Below, piece after piece: positions 12,743-24,646 of a DNA stretch of 64,000 bases (its first letter is position 1; each line of letters starts with the position of its first letter). A model generated the notes under the pieces. That model did not search any database, was not told where the DNA came from, and saw only the letters and a list, made by a program, of their open reading frames with translations. The DNA comes from Poronia punctata (lineage: Eukaryota > Ascomycota > Sordariomycetes > Xylariales > Xylariaceae). The DNA lies in contig MU401459.1 of NCBI GenBank assembly GCA_022579005.1, positions 310,001 to 374,000 on the forward strand, given 5' to 3'. Both the position numbers and the translations under genes were made by a program.

Positions 12743-13242
12743 GTTTACTTGGCGCTAATATTGCTAGGTAGGTACGGTCGACAACCCGGCTGTTCAAGAG
12801 AACTGTTTGACAAGTGGCCTTCTAGTTGCTCCCTTTAGAAGAATCTGGTATTAGAGGAAATATCCTTTAGGAAAGAGTCTATTACCGGCTGAGTTCCTTG
12901 CAGCTGCGGAGATGGTGTAGTCTACTCGTAGTGAGGGAGGAGCGAGCGGTACTTGCTGTTTGCAGGTTCTGGGCAAACTAGACTAGGTTACAAGGAAGTG
13001 GTCTATAATTTTTCAACAGGATAGAACAGATAATACCTAATACGTGTAGTAAAACTTTAAGCGGCCGTTTGACAATCTGATAAGGCTAAAGTCAAGGGAC
13101 CATTCGGCATGAATGCTGATTGATCAGTTCTTTTATTCTTCCACCTCCATACCCCACCTACGAGTAGGTTAGGAGAATCTAACGTTGTCCTTCTCCAGAA
13201 TGGCATCACCGGTCTGTTATACCTACCGATGTACATTATGTC

Positions 13243-13272
13243 TTCAGCGTTCAGCGTTCAGCGTTCAGCGTT
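13243..13272. repeat. 7-bp tandem repeat (TTCAGCG x4)
   Basis: Four perfect head-to-tail copies of TTCAGCG plus two bases. It lies in the intergenic region between mde1 and calnexin and is likely a replication-slippage microsatellite. Confidence 0.85.
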
Positions 13273-14372
13273 AATACGTGTACACAAACCTGGTGTGATA
13301 GGGACACACTAGATATATAGCATCTTTTTTATAGATGCAAACTGCTCATCCTTCGTACTCTTACGAGTAGGGTGACTGTTGTAAGGGGACGTTGTCTTTC
13401 GATGACCAAGGTTGGCTGGACAATAACATTATATGGTTTCCATGAAAACCCCCAGAACCCATTGAGAAGCATTGGAAACTGCACAGTATGCATACAACAG
13501 ATCCTATTTGAGCTACCGACTAAACCTAACCGTGTTGTTCCGGGTAAAGTGAACTGTGTAAAGCTGTTGGAAACCTGTAGAATCAAAGTGAATATCCATC
13601 TCAGTACAACCCTTCTCGTAACGTCCGTGCTGTCCTTGTTTCACATGCATAGCTCCCACTTCCCGGTGGAAAAGAACAGATTCAAGGCTCTACCTAGACT
13701 ACCTTAGTACAGTTCAACTTATTATGCCAGGTGTGTGCTTGAGGGCTATACTGTAGAGGCGCATATTTGATTAGACAGTTATCTCTGAAGTTCAATGTTG
13801 CATTGCTTGTAAAGTGAAAGAACAACTTATATATTACCTAGATATAAGGGATGTACGGTAGCTTTATTATCGTACTCTCCTGAGGTTGTGGAATAGTAAG
13901 CTTACCTGTACACATACAGAGGTCGGCACAGTGTTCATATGGTCAGTCGGAAATGCAAGCCCCCATAATTCACCGTGACTTTAAGGTCTTAGTAGAGTGT
14001 CTGTATCAAATGGTAAATGTCTACACCTAGGTTAGTAGCGTAAGAAGCCCATTACCAAGGCGACTTCTTGCGTGAACCTGTCCAATTGTACTTTGCGGGG
14101 AAGTTGAACTTAACAGGCCTTTTACTATTCACAGTGTCACAACGTGTCCTATTGGAACATCCGTTACCTTATTGTAGCTTTTTATAGGTAATGCGGGCGT
14201 TATCAGCTTCAGCTGGCTAGCCTGTCAGCATTGAGTATTGATTCGCCAATTGTAAGGTTTAGGTAAGGTAAGTAAGTACTTACTGGGGGGTGGTCTCCAA
14301 TTGAGCTACAATTGAGCTTACTGCCGTAGCCTGCCACCTGCGCAGCCCCCATCGTTCTTCCCGCCCAAAGAG

Positions 14373-14380
14373 GCCACGTT
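14373..14380. promoter_or_regulatory. Candidate unfolded-protein-response element upstream of calnexin
   Basis: The sequence GCCACGTT carries an ACGT core that reads ACGTGGC on the other strand. It resembles bZIP (Hac1/XBP1-type) binding sites. It lies about 300 bp before the calnexin ATG, a gene usually induced by ER stress. The match is short, so this is only suggestive. Confidence 0.2.
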
Positions 14381-14676
14381 GGTGTTCTGTGTACTAAACC
14401 GACAAGGTTCTGGTAACTTCGCAGCTAAATAAATTTCCATTTACCATCTCCCGCCACCCATTGTCTCTCTTTCTCTCTTTAGACTCTCGTGGAGAATTTC
14501 TTTTTCTTCCTCGTCAGCTCTGGGGAGCCATCAAGTATTATTTCTCATCGATCATCTTGTCGCCATTTGCCTTCCGTCTTCATTCCTGTCGACGTATCGA
14601 GTCAAGCTTCTAACTGAAGTGCACTCGTTGACAGCTTCTCCTGCTGGTCTTTGAGCTCCCATATATCGTAGCAAGC

Positions 14677-16623
14677 ATGCATTTGAACTCAGCTGTTGCT
14701 GCCGCCCTCCTGGCTGGCGCTGCCCAGGCCCATGGCTTCCACGGAAATCCCCACGGCGCCTTTGGCCAAGACGCTGTCGGTGATGAATCCTCATCGACGA
14801 GCACATCCACCTCATACACGGTCCCTGCCGAGCTTCCGACATTTACTGTAAGTTTCCCCTCTTCCTGCTGCGAAACAAGCTAGCAACCTGCCAACCACGA
14901 GCGCATTGCTAATGGCTAACTTGAATCACGCAGCCTACCGCGGTAAAAGCGCCCTTTTTCGAGCAATTCGCCGATGGCTGGGAGAAGCGATGGAAGGCGT
15001 CCCACGCCAAGAAGGATACCCAGGGATCGGAAGAGGAATGGGCCTACGTCGGCGAGTGGGCTGTCGAAGAGCCTACCGTCTACAGTGGCATTGTTGGTGA
15101 TAAGAGTCTTGTCGCGAAGAATGCCGCTGCCCACCACGCCATCTCGGCCAAGTTCCCCAAGAAGATCGACCCCAAGGACAAGACCCTTGTCGTCCAGTAC
15201 GAGGTCAAGCTTCAGAGTATGTTTACACTGAGTTACTGCTAGTTTGTTGCCCACGAGCTAACCCTTAATTTCCACAGACGGTCTTGACTGCGGTGGCGCT
15301 TACATGAAGCTGCTCCGTGATAACAAGGCCCTCCACCAGGAGGAGTTCAGCAATGCTTCTCCTTATGTCATCATGTTTGGTCCCGACAAGTGCGGCCCTA
15401 CCAACAAGGTCCACTTCATCTTTAACCACAAGAACCCTCTCACGGGCGAGTACGAGGAGAAGCACCTTCAAGCCCCTCCTCATGCCACCATTGACAAGCT
15501 CTCTCACCTCTACACCCTTGTTGTACAGCCCAACAATACCTTCACCATCCAGAAGGATGGCGAGACTGTTCGCGAGGGCAGCCTCCTTGAGCAATTCTCA
15601 CCCTCCGTCAACCCTGACAAGGAGATTGACGACCCTACCGATACCAAGCCCGAGGATTGGGTTGACGATGCCCGTATTCCCGACCCTGATGCCACCAAGC
15701 CTGATGATTGGGACGAGGATGCACCTTTCGAGATTGTCGACGAAGAGGCTACCCAGCCCGAGGATTGGCTCGTGGATGAGCCTCTGACCATTCCCGACCC
15801 CGAGGCCGAGAAGCCCGAGGACTGGGATGACGAGGAAGATGGCGACTGGATCGCTCCCACTGTCCCTAACCCCAAGTGTGCTGATGTCTCTGGCTGTGGC
15901 CCCTGGTCCAAGCCCCTGATCAAGAACCCCGACTACAAGGGCAAGTGGACCGCGCCTTTCATCGACAACCCTGCCTACAAGGGTATCTGGGCTCCTCGCA
16001 AGATCCCCAACCCTGACTTCTACGAGGACCTCACTCCTGCTAACTTCGAGCCCATCGGCGCTGTAAGTTGACATGCATATCTTGGAAGGTTCCGTGACGA
16101 ATATGGCTAACATTGCAAATAGATCGGCTTCGAGCTCTGGACGATGCAGGCTGATGTCTCGTTTGACAACATCTACATTGGTCACTCAGTCGAGGATGCC
16201 AAGAAGATCGCTGACGAGACCTTTTTCGTCAAGTACCCCATTGAGAATGCTCTTGAGCAAGCCGCGAAACCCAAGGATGATGAGCCCAAGAGGGTGTCTG
16301 ATCTCAAGTTCTTCGCCGATCCTGTGACCTATATCAAGGTGAAGCTCGACCTCTTCTTGACTATCGCTGCCAAGGACCCCGTCGAGGCTATCAAATTCGT
16401 TCCCGAGGTTCCCACTGCCATCGGTGGACTCCTTGTCACCCTCATCGCACTTGTCGGCATCTTCAGCTCCGGAGGCAAGGCCCCTGCGCCTGTCAAGAAG
16501 GTTGCTGCTGATGCTAAGGAGAAGGCCAAGGAGGCCAAGGACAAGGCTGCTGAGGCCGTCTCCACTGGCGCAGAAAATGTTAAGGCCGAAGTCAATAAGC
16601 GAGCTACACGAAGCTCGTCTTAA
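14677..16623 (+). CDS. cnx1: Calnexin, ER membrane lectin chaperone
   Basis: join(14677..14847, 14934..15216, 15278..16062, 16123..16623), 579 residues. Calnexin holds monoglucosylated glycoproteins in the ER lumen during folding. A signal peptide (1-18, cleaved after AQA) is followed by a lectin domain containing CGGAY and MFGPDKCG, then the P-domain arm with four acidic repeats of the KPEDW type. Three repeats of the second type with the NPDYKGKW pattern follow, then the returning lectin strand ([20 protein letters not shown]). One transmembrane helix lies at about 511-530. The cytosolic tail is Lys/Ala/Glu-rich and ends in Arg-Ser-Ser-Ser, with no classical RKPRRE retention motif. All introns are GT-AG. 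Length and domain order match fungal calnexins. Confidence 0.97.
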
Positions 16624-17356
16624 ATAGCTAATTAGCTTGGCAAGGGGAAATCGAGAAAGAAGTCGAGGCGTAAAAAAGTTCAAAACATTAGGACTTGAGG
16701 CTTGGCAGAACAGACCAAAGCCTGGGATGCTCTAAATCCTTTGCGTAGGGTTTCTTTCTTGTTACTGTCGGTTACTTTGCATGGCGCAGGGTGTATTTTA
16801 GTCAATACCATGAATTCAAAATAATGATTGTTAACTCTTGATCCACAGAATCCGTACCTATGCATAATTATTGGATAACAAGTGATATATATGTTTTGGG
16901 GATTTTTGCCATTATTCACCAGACAACAGGCTGTTTGGGTGGACCCAAAGTGGTGGTGCACTTACTGGCGGTTATTGACAAGATTTAGACATCTCATTGG
17001 GAGAAATATGCATATGGCCACTTCCCCTATCACTCCTATCGTGTAGCAGCAATTCACACTTCAAAGCACGAATTATGGAGAGAACGGATTCATCATGGGG
17101 AGTAGGTAGGCAGTTAGTTAGGTTAAGTAGGTTGACATAAGAGAATATGTTATATATATATATGAAGGTATCTAGTATATAGGCAGGCAAGCAGGGAGAA
17201 AATAAGTTTTTTTCTCCCGCTTGTGGTATTTTTGCCTTCCCCAACGCCTACCTAATCACCCCCACCAACCAAACCCCCCAACCCCCAACCAAATACGCCA
17301 CCGACGACCACACGACCATCATTAATCATCATCATCATCACCACTACTGGAAGTCT
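16624..17356. other. Convergent intergenic spacer
   Basis: AT-rich spacer between calnexin and the methyltransferase gene with a short TA microsatellite near 17152-17163 and a CAT/ATC repeat at about 17326-17340. No gene is supported. Confidence 0.5.
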
Positions 17357-20305
17357 CTAGTTCATCGGCTTCCTCGCGAAGCCGTTCAACATCCTATACC
17401 CGGCACCACAGCCACGGCCCTCCTCGATGACGTCGTGGACGCCTTCGAGACAACGGCCGGCCTCGCGCACCTCGGCGGCGTCGAGCCAGAGACGGCCCTC
17501 GCCGGCAACCTTTTCCATCTCGCAGCGGAGGAGCCAACGCTCCCAGGCCCAGCCACCGGCGAGACCGGCGACGCTGGCGGCTGCCTCGGTCGAGCCCTGG
17601 ACGAAGGCCTCGAGCTCGAGGGACCGCTCGATGCCTTGGCTGTCGCGGAGCACGGGGAGCGGCTTCTCGCCGGCGGGGCGCTTGGCGTGTCCCATGGGGA
17701 GACACATCCAGGCGCGACGGACCTCGGTGAAGCCGGCGCGGCCTAGACGTCCGAGGAAGAGCCGCGTGGGGTTGGGGTCGTAGCCTAGCGTCTTGAGCGA
17801 GAAGCCAAATTCGACCGACTTGGCGAGACCTAACGGGCCCGCGTTCATAATGTCCGAGTCGAGCACGGAGAAGTCGAGGTAGCCGCCGGGCTTGAGCACG
17901 CGCATCACCTCGGTCAGGCAAGTCTCCCACTCGTCTTCGCCGTTCTCGCCGATGAACTTGAGGATGGATTGGAGTTCGCGAGCGGACACTAGGTCGAAGT
18001 GTGCGTCAGGGAAGGGTAGCTTCGTCAGGCGCTCGACGGCGACCTGACGGTGGTTAGGCGGGCCGCGCATGTTGCAGTTGGATAGTTGGCGGACAGCCTT
18101 GGTTGTAACCGTGTAGACCTTGGTGCTGGGATAGGCCATGGCACAATGCCATGCCCAGTCGCAAGTGGCCTGGCCACCGAGGTCGAGGATGCGTACGCGG
18201 CTGTGGGCACCGCCGATGCGAGAGAGTCTGGCTAGACGCTTGGCGATGGGGGCGGAGAAGAGACGACCGCCGTTCAGGGACTTCATCGCACTAACGTGCC
18301 AGTTGGCTGTGGACATCTGCTTGAGAGCCTCATCCTCCCTTTCACGCTTTAGTCTCTCGGGGTCATCGACGATGACATCGTCACCACGAACGACGTTGGC
18401 GCTCATGCGCTTCTTGGCAGACTGGGGTAGGACAGACAGCTGATATTTGCCGAGCAGCTGGTTCTGGTGGGCCTCGGGCAGAGAGACACGCTGCGCCTGG
18501 ACGGCCTCAAATCGAGGGAGCCGGTGGACAAAAGTGTCCTGTTTGTGCGACCGGACAACATTGTCTTGGAAAGCCCGGTAATAGGTGGATTCCCTGCGGG
18601 AGAACTTGGGTGGTAGTGTGCGTGGAACGTCGGCCTCCACAACGGCTTCCGAGAATCGAACAGCCTTCTTCTTCTGCGTAACTGGTGAGACTACCTCTTC
18701 CTTCGGGCTCAGATCTACCTGGGGCTCAGTTGGCTCTTGTTCGGGTTCGGACTCCTGCTTGACCTCCTCACCCTGGATACCCCGAAGGTAAGCCTTCTGG
18801 GCCATAAGCCAGAGCTCGGTGCGACCCAAGTTGGAGAGCGCCACTTCTTGTTGTTTTCTGGCATACTCGGGGTCGTATACGGTGACGATCTCGGTAGCTT
18901 CCAACTCCTCTAGGGCAGATAGGGAATCAGCGCCAGATGTTGGCGAGGTGGGGGCGCTTCTTCGTTCGACGCGTCGAGCCGTCACTGGGTCCTCGGGAAT
19001 AGCTGTCCTGGCCTCCACGATTTGCTCCACAATAGTTGGCCTCGCTGTGGGCATCCCGTCGGACATGGTACCCCTGATCTCCACTACATGTTCCACTGGC
19101 GCCGAAGGACTAGTCGCATGGGCGTGGTATTGACGAGAGGGTAGCGGAGGAGGGACGGGAGCAGCTTGCTCCAGCCATGGTAAGCGATAAAACTGCTCGG
19201 CAGTAGTCGAGGTGGGAGGAGCATTGTCATCGGTAGTCATAGTAGGCATGTGCCAGGTATGTCTCGTGTGCGGTGAAAGCCCGGCAAAGAAACCTCCTGG
19301 AGAAGGGACATCTAGACTGGACAAGCCGTTGTCTTGTCGTCCGGTAACCAGCCTGAGGGATGGGCGGGACCTTGGTGTGAATAATCGGCCAGTTTGCTGA
19401 GACATCTCCGGCAACCTCTCCTCTGGCAGCTCGATAACTTGTTCAGGCCCGTATTCCCCATCGGTGCTCTCGCCACCAGACAATGCCTGTAGAGTTGCGA
19501 GAGCGGCTGGCTGCAGAAGAACGCCAGACCAATCTGCGGTAGGAACCTCCTCCTCCGATCCCATGACGGGGGTTGGCGGCGCGGACATAGCGGCCATCTG
19601 ATCGGAGGTTAAGCTACCATCCAAAGAGGGCGGCGCCGATATGGTAGGCACTTCCAGAGCTTGCTGCGACTGAAGGAAAGACATGACCGCCGGGGACATG
19701 CTGACCTTGGCAGGCGGCGTCGGAGCTACTGGCGATACCATTCTCTTCATGTCGGGCTTTCCGGACCAGCTTTCCCTACTGGCCTCGGGCGATCTGGGGA
19801 TGACCAAGGAAGGCAGTGCTCGATGAGATGCCGAGGAATCGGTGCTCGATTGCTTCCGATGGGAAATGCGCGAGCCGTTCTGGCGCTTCAACGAGCAGGT
19901 TGTCAACCTTTTTCGCGACATTTCATCATCCGACGCATCGTAGATGTCGTCGAACTCTGTAACATCAGTACTAACACTAGCACGGTTCCAGGGATTCGAC
20001 GAAGTTGATGGTGAGTTAGTCTCATCGAACGACGCCGTCGACGGAGAATCGGGTAGTATAGGTGCCGACATGAAATTGAAGCCACGCGGTGTCGGGAAAT
20101 GATCACTATGTGGTGTGAGCCACTGTACTATTTTCTCGTTTGACGGCCGAGCCTGAACCCTGCGCTGGACCTGCGCACTTCGCCTCCGTAACGCATTCTC
20201 AGGCTCTTCTTCCATTATGGTATTAAGTGACCTCCCGGGCCTTCGAGCCAGCGAAGGTGACGGGGGTTCGTAAGTATTCGACGGTAAGAATATCAGCTCG
20301 GACAT
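17357..20305 (-). CDS. Large protein with C-terminal SAM-dependent methyltransferase (type 11) domain
   Basis: A single intronless frame of 982 residues. The first about 600 residues are low-complexity and Ser/Pro/Glu-rich, with many SP/TP sites and no recognised fold. The C-terminal third is a class I methyltransferase: motif I RILDLGG at 705-711 (D708), a post-I region near YTVTTK, motif II-like FPDAHFDLVSARELQ, and motif III near VLKPGGYLDFSVLD. The target cannot be inferred. The long disordered N-terminus suggests regulation by phosphorylation or protein docking. The ATG chosen is the first in the frame. A C/T- and A-rich leader of several hundred bases separates it from the divergent neighbour. 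I recognise the domain but not a characterised gene. Confidence 0.88.
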   Translation of the reverse strand: MSELIFLPSNTYEPPSPSLARRPGRSLNTIMEEEPENALRRRSAQVQRRVQARPSNEKIVQWLTPHSDHFPTPRGFNFMSAPILPDSPSTASFDETNSPSTSSNPWNRASVSTDVTEFDDIYDASDDEMSRKRLTTCSLKRQNGSRISHRKQSSTDSSASHRALPSLVIPRSPEASRESWSGKPDMKRMVSPVAPTPPAKVSMSPAVMSFLQSQQALEVPTISAPPSLDGSLTSDQMAAMSAPPTPVMGSEEEVPTADWSGVLLQPAALATLQALSGGESTDGEYGPEQVIELPEERLPEMSQQTGRLFTPRSRPSLRLVTGRQDNGLSSLDVPSPGGFFAGLSPHTRHTWHMPTMTTDDNAPPTSTTAEQFYRLPWLEQAAPVPPPLPSRQYHAHATSPSAPVEHVVEIRGTMSDGMPTARPTIVEQIVEARTAIPEDPVTARRVERRSAPTSPTSGADSLSALEELEATEIVTVYDPEYARKQQEVALSNLGRTELWLMAQKAYLRGIQGEEVKQESEPEQEPTEPQVDLSPKEEVVSPVTQKKKAVRFSEAVVEADVPRTLPPKFSRRESTYYRAFQDNVVRSHKQDTFVHRLPRFEAVQAQRVSLPEAHQNQLLGKYQLSVLPQSAKKRMSANVVRGDDVIVDDPERLKREREDEALKQMSTANWHVSAMKSLNGGRLFSAPIAKRLARLSRIGGAHSRVRILDLGGQATCDWAWHCAMAYPSTKVYTVTTKAVRQLSNCNMRGPPNHRQVAVERLTKLPFPDAHFDLVSARELQSILKFIGENGEDEWETCLTEVMRVLKPGGYLDFSVLDSDIMNAGPLGLAKSVEFGFSLKTLGYDPNPTRLFLGRLGRAGFTEVRRAWMCLPMGHAKRPAGEKPLPVLRDSQGIERSLELEAFVQGSTEAAASVAGLAGGWAWERWLLRCEMEKVAGEGRLWLDAAEVREAGRCLEGVHDVIEEGRGCGAGYRMLNGFARKPMN

Positions 20306-22388
20306 TTTTGCGGTTCTCTCAAAGCGCCGCTAAATTGCAAAAGGATATCACTGAAGGTTAAAATGAGAAAGATGAAAAATAAGATATATCAGTAACGTAA
20401 AGGGACGTCCAGCGTCAATGAAGAGTAAGTAACATGGAGGAACAGTCCCCAACGACTGGAATGCCTCGATCAACGAAGCGAAATAGAAGAACGAGGCAAC
20501 CAAATGGTAGCTTGGAGAAAAGAGGGAGAAAAGAAGAAGCGAAAAGGTAGGCCAACCTCCCAGGCGCTTGGGCACGAGTAGTTTTATTCTTTGGGACTCG
20601 GCCATTGCAAGGTCAAGCGGCTAAAGGGCGTTGGGGAATATTCCATGATCGGTTGGACTTCCCACGTCTTCCCACTCTGGAAACAGAGACGACCGGGCGC
20701 TTCGATTGAGAGCTAAGCAAAGCTAGGTAGGGTTACACCACACGCACTTTACTAATCTTGCATCGAGACCGCATATTTTGCCCAATAAGCACACCCGTGC
20801 AAGCCCTTTTGGGCATAAGGGCGTGAAGGTTGAGCGGAAAAGACCCCTCAACATTCGCAGCGGTCAATTGTCAGCGAACGGGATCGGGCACACTCCCGCG
20901 AGCATAACCCAATTAAGCATCGGGCTGGAGGTTATGGAGGTTAATTTTAGAAAACCAAGACCAAAACAGCCAATGAGCGGCCTTACATAGGTTGGTAAAG
21001 TAAATGCGGGGAATATCTTTTGCTGCTAGGTCTGGTGACCTAGAGTGATGTGCATAGAAGTAAACCAATCAGAAGAGACCGCGCCGGATTGGGCGCTTAA
21101 TAGTCTGGTATCGTTCTGTGACTGTAGATGATTGGATATACAATGCTCATGATGAGAAACGCAGGCTAGAAAAACCGGTTAGACTGGAAAACAGCTGTAT
21201 AAGAAGACACTTGATAAGGAAATGCTAGATGGATAAGATAATAAGATTGTTTGCAAAATTGTGACTTGACAACCTCATAATTCTTTAGGTCTTCCCAAAG
21301 AACATTAAGCGATCCGAGGTTGGTAAGTGGTTTGCTGTTCTTTTCTCCTTTGTGCCCAAGAAGAGGTGATCTGGGAGAAACGGCACGGCTAGTCTACCTG
21401 ATCATCTCTATCAACTCCGGTCTGAGAAGAGAGTCTATGGTATTCTGTCTTATTTGAACTTTTTAACTGCCAAGGATCATGGACGGCGCCTACTTTGGCG
21501 CCACGTGGGGTAGTGGTGCATGAATGTTCTATGAGCACGCCAAAAATTCACGGCCATCGATCGGATATATACGTTTCGCGCAGCGAGGGCAGCGTTAGCA
21601 AGAAGTGCAACCAAGGAACAGAAGGAACCAACTAGTATTCGACCCAGCTTCTAGACCGACGTGTATACTGCTTAGGGCAAGAATCGCAGGTTGGGTTGTG
21701 TAGCAGTGAGATAAGTCGCAGCTTCGCACCGACTCCGCGTTGCGCACCACCCCAATGTATGGGCTATTATAAAATTTACCACATATTTGAGGCCTTTATG
21801 AAGCCATCACTTGTCTTTTCGCTGAGATTGATGGCATTGGAGACGCAGGCGGGATCTTGCGGTTGATCAACAGTTGTGGGCGTAATTGGGAGGTGTATGT
21901 GCCAAGATCTATCATGGGTTGGACCGTTGGAGTGCCGGTTTACTTCCAAGCTTCAAACAGTATGAAGGGGAAGAGTAATCTCGGTATCTATAGGCGTAAA
22001 GGCACGAACATTATACAAGTGTATAACATCTACTCGTAATATCTAGGGTGGGAATGATAAACGTAACTTCCAAGTTCTAAGCAGATAGATAGAGAGAGCT
22101 AATGGAAGGTTCAAGGAAAGAGTGGGTCAGACTTTCCTTTGCACACCTAGGATTCGTCGCCCACACGGCTCCTCAAACGTATCGACATAATCAGTCCATG
22201 TACCCCACCATCATCGATGACCCCGCCATCCACCATTCGATTCCTATGCCACCTTTTGACCTATCCAGCAGCTGAAAAAATAACAAACAGCTTGTGAGAA
22301 GCCCGTTTTTATTATCTTGAACGCGAACGCGACCGAAACAGACGCTGTTCCTCCTAATTGTTCCATTCCCACACAATTGACGCGGACT
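20306..22388. other. Divergent intergenic region (2.1 kb)
   Basis: Promoter region of the methyltransferase-domain gene (-) and tma22 (+). One TACTCGTA copy lies at 22031. Short reading frames here lack supporting features, including an 85-codon frame in the presumed leader of the minus-strand gene. Confidence 0.45.
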
Positions 22389-23305
22389 ATGGCAGATACA
22401 GAGCAGCCGGAAGTCGTGAGCGAGCCTCAGAGCCGCCATGTCGTCTATTGCGGTGGTAAGTCAAGCAAAACATCATAGCACGACAGCACGTGGGAAATGC
22501 TGGTCACAAGCTTGAATTCTGGGAAGAGGACAATGACCGCTATATGTGGTTACGTGTCTACCTGGGCTCGAACATCGTACTAATAAACAATCTCTGAGCA
22601 GTGTGTACACTACCCCCAGAGGTATGGAGTTTCCCAAGAGTACCGACTTTGGCCTAAATTGGGCGGTTGGCCACGACAGGCCACGAACCGGACAAGATAC
22701 TAAACTAACGTGCTCTGGTAGTACTGCGAATATGGCGGTACAGTAAAGAAATGCCAGGAATGGCTACAGAAAGCACATCCCACCCTGTATGAGACGATAT
22801 GGTCTCCTGGTACGTGGCGCTCCAGCTCCCCACGCCAGCGCTGTCAACAACTGTAGCCAAGATATGTCACTGACCGACCTCATCTCCATCTATAGAAGCG
22901 CTAGAAGCCGCCACGGCGTCCCTATCCCTCGAAGCTCAGAAGCGCGCCGCCAAAGACGCACAGAAGAAAGCCGCACAGGCAGAGAAGGCCGAGCAAAAAC
23001 AAGCCGACAAAATGGCCAACAGTGTTGTCACGATAAAGCGCGTCGAACGAAATAAGAGGAAGTTTGTCACGGCCGTGTCGGGATTAGAGGCGTTTGGTCT
23101 CGAGCTGAAGAAGGTCGCCAAGGAGTTTGGCAAAAAGTTCGCCACTGGGTCTTCTGTGACCAAGGTGCCTAGCGGAGGCGAAGAGATTGTTGTCCAGGGC
23201 GACGTGAGTGACGAGATCGAGGAGTTCCTGCTTGAGAAGTATAAGGAAATACCAGAGGACAACATCGAATTAGTAGACGATAAGAAGAAGAAATCATCGT
23301 CGTAA
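22389..23305 (+). CDS. tma22: Translation machinery-associated protein 22 (DENR homologue)
   Basis: join(22389..22455, 22602..22621, 22722..22809, 22896..23305), 194 residues. Tma22/DENR pairs with Tma20/MCT-1 to eject deacylated tRNA from post-termination 40S subunits and promote recycling and reinitiation. The N-terminus has the cysteine motif YCGVCTLPPEYCEYGG, here assembled from three exons including a 20-nt microexon, and then KKCQEWL. A charged Ala/Lys helix follows, then the C-terminal SUI1-like domain (about residues 105-180: VVTIKRVERNKRKFVT, GLEAFGLELKKVAKEFG, GDVSDEIEEFLLEKY). The tail is lysine-rich. Splice phases all agree. The identity is very clear from the whole length. Confidence 0.97.
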
Positions 23306-23494
23306 TTGCGTCTTAACCAAGTACGGTCACGTTGGGAGCGTCTGGAATATTCGAGCACTGCAAAAACCATAATTCTTATCCTGACCATTACCATGCCAAA
23401 CAGTCAACGCTAGGCCCTGTGACTGTATCCGAACGCCGTACTCCTGATCCGAACCTTGCCCATAATGCACTTTAGCCTCAGAGCTACTCCCTTC
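23306..23494. other. Short convergent spacer
   Basis: 190 bp between the stops of tma22 and the borealin-like gene, likely shared termination and polyadenylation sequence. Confidence 0.5.
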
Positions 23495-24646
23495 CTATCC
23501 TCGCTTTCGTAATGTTCGTCCGGTTGTTGGCGCTGCGGTCGCCGTTTTGGCTGCTGGAGCCTTCTTGGTTGTAGCCGACTTGATCGTGCTCATCACTGTT
23601 CTTTTGGGGGCAGGGGCCGCTCTGGTCGCTCTTGATGCGGTGCCCGTCTTCTTGACTACAGTTGCTGTGCTCCCCTCGCTTGTTTCGCTGTTGGTGCTGA
23701 CCTTCCGTCTACCGCGAGTAGCAGCAGTGGATGGTGGTGGTGCTGCCGCTTTGCGGGTTCGGCCGGTTGCCGTTGTTGCTGTGGTTCCAGGATTAGAGCT
23801 TGCCGTCGATGAGGTGGTGGTCTTCCTAGTAGCTGCTGTTGTTCTTGTAACTTTGGCTTTTTCTACAATACTTGAAAGGATATTGGATGAAGCTTTGTTC
23901 GTTGGGCCTTTGACGGGTGATGCAGGCCGGCTGATCATGGATTTCATTGGTGAAGCTGGGCGATCCCTGGGCAAGACACGTGTGTTCGATGATGTAGGAG
24001 ATAACACCTGCGACGGCGCGATCGCAGCCTTGGCATGGGCAGGTGGGCCTCGTGGTCTTTTCTTAGGATTGTCTATAGCTTCTACTTGGTTTTCCTTGTC
24101 GGCGCCCGAGATTTGGTTGCTAGAATGTGTTAGCTGATATGCGCGAAGATGGTCTGGCAAGCCGCACCTCAACCGCTTATGTCCACTGGTCGAGCTGGCC
24201 GTGGGCACTGGCTTCCTGGGTATGGGTTTGGGCGATGTGCCGTCCTTGGCTGGAACCGGCGGAGGCATGGGAACATACTGAGACCTGGGTGGTATGCGCG
24301 GTTGCCGTGGGAGGGATTTGACAGGAAGTTCGCTCATTCTAAGTTTTCGCAGGTTTGTGGGGATACGATTAACGCGCATTTCCACGCGTGACCGCAGTTG
24401 TTGTGCCTGTATGTTATATTGAGCCCTAAGTCGTCGAGCGCGTTCAGTGACTGCCATCGTCGTTAGTTCGATATCTTGAAGCAATTAGACCCTAGAGAGA
24501 CGCGTACTCTCAAGTTGAAGATTATCAATCAATGCTTGCTTCTGGGCCAGCGTGATGCCCAGCTTGCGTCTCTTGATAGGGCTTCGCTGTGGGGACGTCT
24601 TTGGCGACGCCTCGGACTTGCGTTTGCGCGGTCGTACGGGAGCCAT
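23495..24646 (-). CDS. nbl1: Borealin N-terminal-domain protein (Nbl1-type chromosomal passenger complex subunit)
   Basis: complement(23495..24450, 24508..24646), 364 residues. The 57-nt intron (GTACGC donor, GCAG acceptor, phase 1) joins NLQLE to ITERARRLRAQYN. Residues 1-35 are basic (PRKRK, SPIKRRK) and could serve nuclear import. Residues about 30-80 form the amphipathic helix typical of the Nbl1/borealin N-terminal domain, which bundles with Survivin and INCENP (Bir1 and Sli15 in yeast) to place Aurora B at centromeres. The remaining about 280 residues are disordered and rich in Ser/Thr/Pro/Ala, with repeated RPASP(M/V)K sites that look like CDK sites. This long tail is absent from the short yeast Nbl1. 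The family call rests on the N-terminal helix. Confidence 0.85.

Larger units (their letters stand above)
12743..14676. other. Divergent intergenic region upstream of mde1 and calnexin
   Basis: No gene is supported. It contains TACTCGTA-type motifs at 12923, 13159 and 13362, a four-unit 7-bp tandem repeat at 13243-13270, and a CT-rich stretch just before calnexin. Confidence 0.5.

Noticed and set aside
20348..20605. 85-codon frame upstream of the methyltransferase gene
   Set aside because: It could be an upstream frame in the leader, but it is hydrophobic low-complexity sequence without supporting evidence.
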